Positions 59,591 to 64,000 of a stretch of DNA of 64,000 nt are shown here, piece by piece. The stretch is from the NCBI GenBank assembly GCA_024803745.1, contig JANJXV010000151.1, forward strand, positions 310,001 to 374,000, in the 5' to 3' direction. This DNA is from Megascapheus bottae. Its lineage: Eukaryota; Chordata; Mammalia; Rodentia; Geomyidae. The notes under the pieces were generated by a model, which saw only the letters and a program-made list of their open reading frames with translations, ran no database searches and was not told the DNA's origin. The stretch's first letter is position 1; each line of letters begins with the position of its first letter. The position numbers and the translations under genes were made by a program.

Positions 59591-60598
59591 ACACACCTCC
59601 ATTTTGACTTCACAAACCTCCATTCTATGACTTCACACACCTTCATTCTTACTTCAGAAATATCCATTATATGACTTCACTCACTTCCATTCTATGACTT
59701 CACAAATCTCCGTTCTGTGATTTCACACACTTCCATTCTGAGTTCACACACCTCCATTCTCTGAGTTCACACACCTCCATTCTGTGACTTAACACACCTC
59801 CATTCTATGACTTCACAGACCTCCATTCTGTGACTTCACACACCTTTATTGTTTGACTTCACACACCTCCATTCTGGGACTTCACACACCTCCATTGTGA
59901 GTTCACACACCTCCATTCTGTGACTTCACACACCTCCATTCTGTTACTTCACACACCTCCATTCTGTGACTACACACACCTCAATTCTGTGACTTCACAC
60001 ACCTATATTATGACCTCACACACCTCCATTCTATGACTTTACACACCTCCATTCTATGACTTCACACACCTCCATTCTGAGTTTACAAACCTCCATTCTG
60101 TGACTTTACGCACCTCCATTCTGTGACTTCACACACCTCCGTTCTGACTTCACACACCTCCATTCTATGAATTCACACACCTCCATTCTGTGACTTCACA
60201 CACCTGCATTCTGTGACTACACACATCTCCATTCTGTGACTTCACACACCTCCATTCTATGACTTCACACACCTCCATTCTGTGACTTCACACTCCTCCA
60301 TTCTGTGACTTCACACACCTCAATTTTGACTTCACACACTTCCATTCTTTGACTTCACACACCTCCATTCTGTGACTTCACACACCACCATGGTTTAACT
60401 TCACACACCTCCCTTTTTGGACTTCACACACCTCCATTCCATGACTTCACACATCTCCATTTTATGAGTTCGCACACCTCCATTTTGACTTCACACACCT
60501 ACATTCTATGACTTCACACACGTTCATTCTATTTCAGAAACATCCATTCTATGACTTCACGCACCTACATTCTATGACTTCACAAACCTCCGTTCTGT
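59591..60598. repeat. Module E, 3' part of a unit after the D insertion
   Basis: Re-enters E at the position matching about 45,970 (ATTTTGACTTCACAAACC, then TTCAGAAATATCC), so the first ~2.3 kb of the unit are absent. NcoI is at 60,388. The distance from the previous NcoI site is 3,499 bp, which reflects the D-for-E replacement. It carries TGTTACTTCAC at about 59,942 and CACTCACTTCC at about 59,678, like unit 3. Confidence 0.85.
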
Positions 60599-63500
60599 GA
60601 CCACACACCTCCATTCTGAGTTCACACACCTCCATTCTGTGACTTCACACAACTATATTCTTACTTTACACACCTCCATTCTATGACTTCACACACCTCC
60701 ATTCTGACTTCACACACCTCCATTCTATGACTTCACACAACTCCATTCTGACTTCAGACACCTCCATTCTATGAGTTCACACACGTGCATTGTGACTTCA
60801 CACACCTCCATTCTATGACTTCACACACCTCCATTCTGACTTCACACACCTCCATTCTATGACTTCCACACCTCCATTCTGTGACTTCACACACCACCAT
60901 TCTATGACTTCACATACCTCCATTGTGACTACACACACCTCTATTCTATGAGTTCACACACCTCCATTCTATGACTTCACACACCTCCATTCTGTGATTT
61001 CACACACCTCCATTCTGAGTTCAAACACCTCCGTTCTGTGACTTAACACAACTCCATTCTGTGACTTCAAACACCACCATTCTGAGTTCACACACCTCCA
61101 TTCTGTGACTTCACACACCTCCATTCTGACTTCAAACAGCTCCATTCTATGACTTCACACACCTCCATTCTGTGCCTACACACACCTCCATTCTATGACT
61201 TAACACACCTTCATTCCTTCTTCACAAACATCCATTCTATGACTTCACACACCTCCATTCTATGACTTCACACACCTCCATTCTATGACTTCACAAACCT
61301 CCATTCAGTGACTTCACACACCTCAATTCTGTGACTTCACACACCTCCATTATGAATTCACACACATCCATTCTATGACTTCACACACCTCCATTCTATG
61401 ACTTCACACACCTTCATTCTGTGACTTCACACACCTCCATTCTGAGTTCACACACCTCCATTCTGTGACTTCACACAACTCCAATCTGACTTCACACAGC
61501 TCCATTCTATGACTTCACACACCTCCATTCTGTGACTTCACACACCTCCATTCTATGACTTCACACACCTCCATTGTGACTTCACAAACATCAATTCTGT
61601 GACTTCACACAACTCCATTCTTACTTCACACACCTCCATTCTATGACTTCACACAACTCCATTCTGACTTCAGACACCTCCATTCTATGAGTTCACACAC
61701 GTGCATTGTGACTTCACACACCTCCATTCTATGACTTCACACACCTCCATTCTGTCTTCACACACCTCCATTCTGACTTCACAAACATCAATTCTGTGAC
61801 TTCACACACCTCCACTCTTTGACTTCACACACCTCCATTGTGAGTTCACACACCTCCATTCTGAATTCACAAACATCAATTATGTGAATTCACACACCTC
61901 CATTCTATGACTTCACACACCTCCATTCTATGACTTCACACACCTCCATTCTATGACTTCACAAATCTCCATTCTGACTTCACACACCTCCATTCTGACT
62001 TCACAAACATCAGTTCTGTGACTTCACACACCTCCATTCTATGACTTCACACACCTCCATTCTATGACTTCACACACCTCCATTCTGTGACTTCACACAC
62101 TTCCATTCTTTGACTTCACACACCTCCATTTTTTGACTCCACACATCTCCATTGTGAGTTCACACACCTCCATTCTATGACTTCACACACCTCCATTCTG
62201 ACTTCACACAGCTCCATTCTATGACTTCACACACCTCCATTCTGTGCCTTCACACATCTCCATTTTATGACTAAACACTCCTTCATTCTTACTTCACAAA
62301 CATTCATTCTATAACTTCACACACCTCCATTCTATGACTTCACACACTTCCATTCTATGACTTTACACAACTCCATTCTGTGACTTCACACACCTCAATT
62401 CTGTGACTTCACACACCTACATTATGACTTCACACACCTCCATTCTATGACTTCACACACCTCCATTCTGACTTCACACACCTCCATTCTATGACTTCCA
62501 CACCTCCATTCTGTGACTTCACACACCACCATTCTATGACTTCACATAACTCCATTTTGACTACACACACCTCTATTCTATGAGTTCACACACCTCCATT
62601 CTGACTTCACACACCTCCATTCTATGACTTCACACACCTCCATTCTGACTTCACACACCTCCATTCTATGACTTCACACAACTCCATTCTGACTTCACAC
62701 ACCTCCATTCTGTGACTTCACACACCTCCATTCCATGACTTCACACACCTCCATTCTATGAGTTCACACACCTCCATTTGTGACTCTACACACCACCTTT
62801 TTGACTTCACACACCTCCATTCTGTGATTTCACACACCTCCATTCTGTGACTGCACACACTTTTATTGTTTGCCTTCACACACCTCCATTCTTTGACTTC
62901 ACACACCTCCTTTCTTTGACTTCACACACCTCCATTCTATGAGTTCACACACCTCCATTCTATGAGTTCACACACCTCCATTTTGACTTCACAAACCTCC
63001 ATTCTATGACTTCACACACCTTCATTCTTACTTCAGAAATATCCATTATATGACTTCACCCACTTCCATTCTATGACTTCACAAATCTCCGTTCTGTGAT
63101 TTCACACACTTCCATTCTGAGTTCACACACCTCCATTCTCTGAGTTCACACACCTCCATTCTGTGACTTAACACACCTCCATTCTATGACTTCACAGACC
63201 TCCATTCTGTGACTTCACACACCTTTATTGTTTGACTTCACACACCTCCATTCTGGGACTTCACACACCTCCATTGTGAGTTCACACACCTCCATTCTGT
63301 GACTTCACACACCTCCATTCTGTGACTTCACACACCTCCATTCTGTGACTACACACACCTCAATTCTGTGACTTCACACACCTATATTATGACCTCACAC
63401 ACCTCCATTCTATGACTTTACACACCTCCATTCTATGACTTCACACACCTCCATTCTGAGTTTACAAACCTCCATTCTGTGACTTTACGCACCTCCATTC

Positions 63501-63907
63501 TGTGACTTCACACACCTCCGTTCTGACTTCACACACCTCCATTCTATGAATTCACACACCTCCATTCTGTGACTTCACACACCTGCATTCTGTGACTACA
63601 CACATCTCCATTCTGTGACTTCACACACCTCCATTCTATGACTTCACACACCTCCATTCTGTGACTTCACACTCCTCCATTCTGTGACTTCACACACCTC
63701 AATTTTGACTTCACACACTTCCATTCTTTGACTTCACACACCTCCATTCTGTGACTTCACACACCACCATGGTTTAACTTCACACACCTCCCTTTTTGGA
63801 CTTCACACACCTCCATTCCATGACTTCACACATCTCCATTTTATGAGTTCGCACACCTCCATTTTGACTTCACACACCTACATTCTATGACTTCACACAC
63901 CTTCATT
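60599..63907. repeat. Module E, last full unit in the window
   Basis: GACCAC at 60,599, CACGTG at 60,782 and 61,698, NcoI at 63,767. It repeats 53,721-57,029 at an offset of 6,878 bp, including the private variants of unit 4 (TTCACACACC at about 61,155, CACCCACTTCC at about 63,058, ATTCAGTGAC at about 61,310, TGTGACTTCAC at about 63,312). It ends in the same D junction. Confidence 0.9.
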
Positions 63908-64000
63908 CTATTTCAGAAACATCCATTCTATGACTTCACACACCTCCATTGTATGACTTTACAAACCTCCATTCTGTGACTTCACACACCTCCATTCTGA
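63908..64000. repeat. Start of module D, copy 4, cut by the window end
   Basis: CTATTTCAGAAAC at 63,908 is followed by TTCACACACCTCCATTGTATG, as at 57,030, exactly 6,878 bp earlier. In E units the same place instead has CACGCACCTAC. Only 93 bp are visible, but the diagnostic monomer is complete. Confidence 0.8.

Larger units (their letters stand above)
53721..60598. repeat. Third-level super-unit E+D+E', 6,878 bp
   Basis: The stretch joins E unit 4, D copy 3 and a partial E. Landmarks at 53,721, 56,891 and 57,030 recur at 60,599, 63,769 and 63,908, all at 6,878 bp. Shared private variants support copying of the whole block instead of chance similarity of E units. The second super-unit begins at 60,599 and runs off the window. 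Confidence 0.85.
1..64000. repeat. Satellite array of ~23-bp monomers filling the whole window
   Basis: Every line of the sequence is made of units with the core TTCACACACCTCCATTC and a variable tail. Three consecutive consensus units are at 9,503-9,525, 9,526-9,548 and 9,549-9,571. Most units are 23 bp; common shortened forms are 21 bp (tail TGAC or TGAG, or core ending ATTTTGAC, ATTATGAC or ATTGTGAG) and 20 bp (CTCCCTTTGAC). All units run in the same direction. The consensus has 9 C, 7 T, 6 A and 1 G. No unique sequence, mobile element, rRNA or tRNA is visible on either strand. The array enters at base 1 and leaves at base 64,000 without a boundary. I do not recognise the family by name. 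The monomer call is certain; its chromosomal location is inference. Confidence 0.98.

Noticed and set aside
1..64000. CRISPR array
   Set aside because: There are direct repeats but no unique spacers between them; units are adjacent and all of the same family. No cas-like coding sequence is present.
1..64000. Human satellite II/III type (CATTC)n repeat
   Set aside because: CCATTC and occasional TCCATTCCATG look similar, but the unit is 23 bp with TTCACACACC in each copy and never forms runs of CATTC pentamers.
1..64000. (CA)n microsatellite or telomeric repeat
   Set aside because: CACACA is limited to three or four steps per monomer and does not extend. No TTAGGG or CCCTAA runs are seen.
1..64000. 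Shine-Dalgarno-like GGAGG before or after ATG on the minus strand
   Set aside because: ATGGAGG occurs in nearly every monomer by composition. There are no open frames of gene length to go with it.
1..64000. M-CAT/TEAD-like CATTCCA in TTCCATGAC-tailed monomers
   Set aside because: It is a frequent one-base variant of the tail, with no distinctive placement or conservation beyond HOR copying.
1..64000. rRNA, tRNA, transposon ends, terminators or origins
   Set aside because: No clover-leaf, conserved rRNA segment, terminal inverted repeat, target-site duplication or hairpin-plus-T-run was seen; the T-rich spots (ATTTTTGG, TTTATTTTTTGAC) are monomer variants.
1..64000. A previously undescribed gene system hidden in the array
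   Set aside because: All six frames are interrupted within about 65 codons throughout, so no protein-coding system is supported; the unusual content is structural.

Overview
The whole 64-kb window is a tandem-repeat (satellite) array. I see no gene, RNA gene, transposon or stretch of unique sequence. The basic unit is about 23 bp: a core TTCACACACCTCCATTC followed by a short variable tail (TATGAC, TGTGAC, TTTGAC, TATGAG, or the shortened forms TGAC and TGAG that give about 21-bp units). At this length the window holds roughly 2,700-2,800 monomers, all in the same orientation. The plus strand is rich in C, T and A and very poor in G (about 1 G against 9 C per consensus monomer). Both window ends lie inside the array, so 64 kb is a lower bound on its length. 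An uninterrupted array of this size with nested higher-order repeats (HORs) fits a eukaryotic heterochromatic, pericentromeric or subtelomeric locus from a long-read assembly. I do not recognise the satellite family and cannot name the species; an animal genome is only a guess.

Above the monomer the array is built from larger modules, recognised by diagnostic variant monomers. The letters M, B, C, D, F and E are my own labels. Bases 1 to about 23,000 mix M (pairs of about 677 bp marked by CTCACACAGCTATTTT), B (about 1.31-1.38 kb, marked by CATTGTGA followed by TTCACATAGCTCC) and C (1.6-1.8 kb, marked by ATCAGTTCTC). The sequence at 2,341-7,397 recurs at 10,475-15,531 at a constant offset of 8,134 bp. 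Bases 23,004-25,500 are module D. Bases 25,501-40,030 are module F, a compound HOR of about 3.8 kb made of alternating steps of about 2.55 and 1.28 kb. Bases 40,031-41,094 are a junction zone with F and C fragments. D returns at 41,095-43,490. Bases 43,491-57,029 carry module E, an HOR of 3,379 bp (one step is 3,356 bp because a single 23-bp monomer is missing). D interrupts at 57,030-59,590, E resumes to 63,907, and D starts again at 63,908. The D and E pair therefore forms a third-level unit of 6,878 bp.

All four families M, B, F and E share one block of odd monomers with identical internal spacing (TTTTTGGAC, then 55 bp to TTCGCAC, then 64 bp to TTCAGAAAC), so they descend from a common ancestral HOR. 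Copies differ by rare point changes and by gains or losses of whole monomers (23 or 69 bp), as expected from unequal exchange within an array. Nothing in the window looks like a protein-coding system. The interest lies in the layered repeat architecture, the extreme strand asymmetry, and the short dyads and protein-site-like motifs that the array multiplies.
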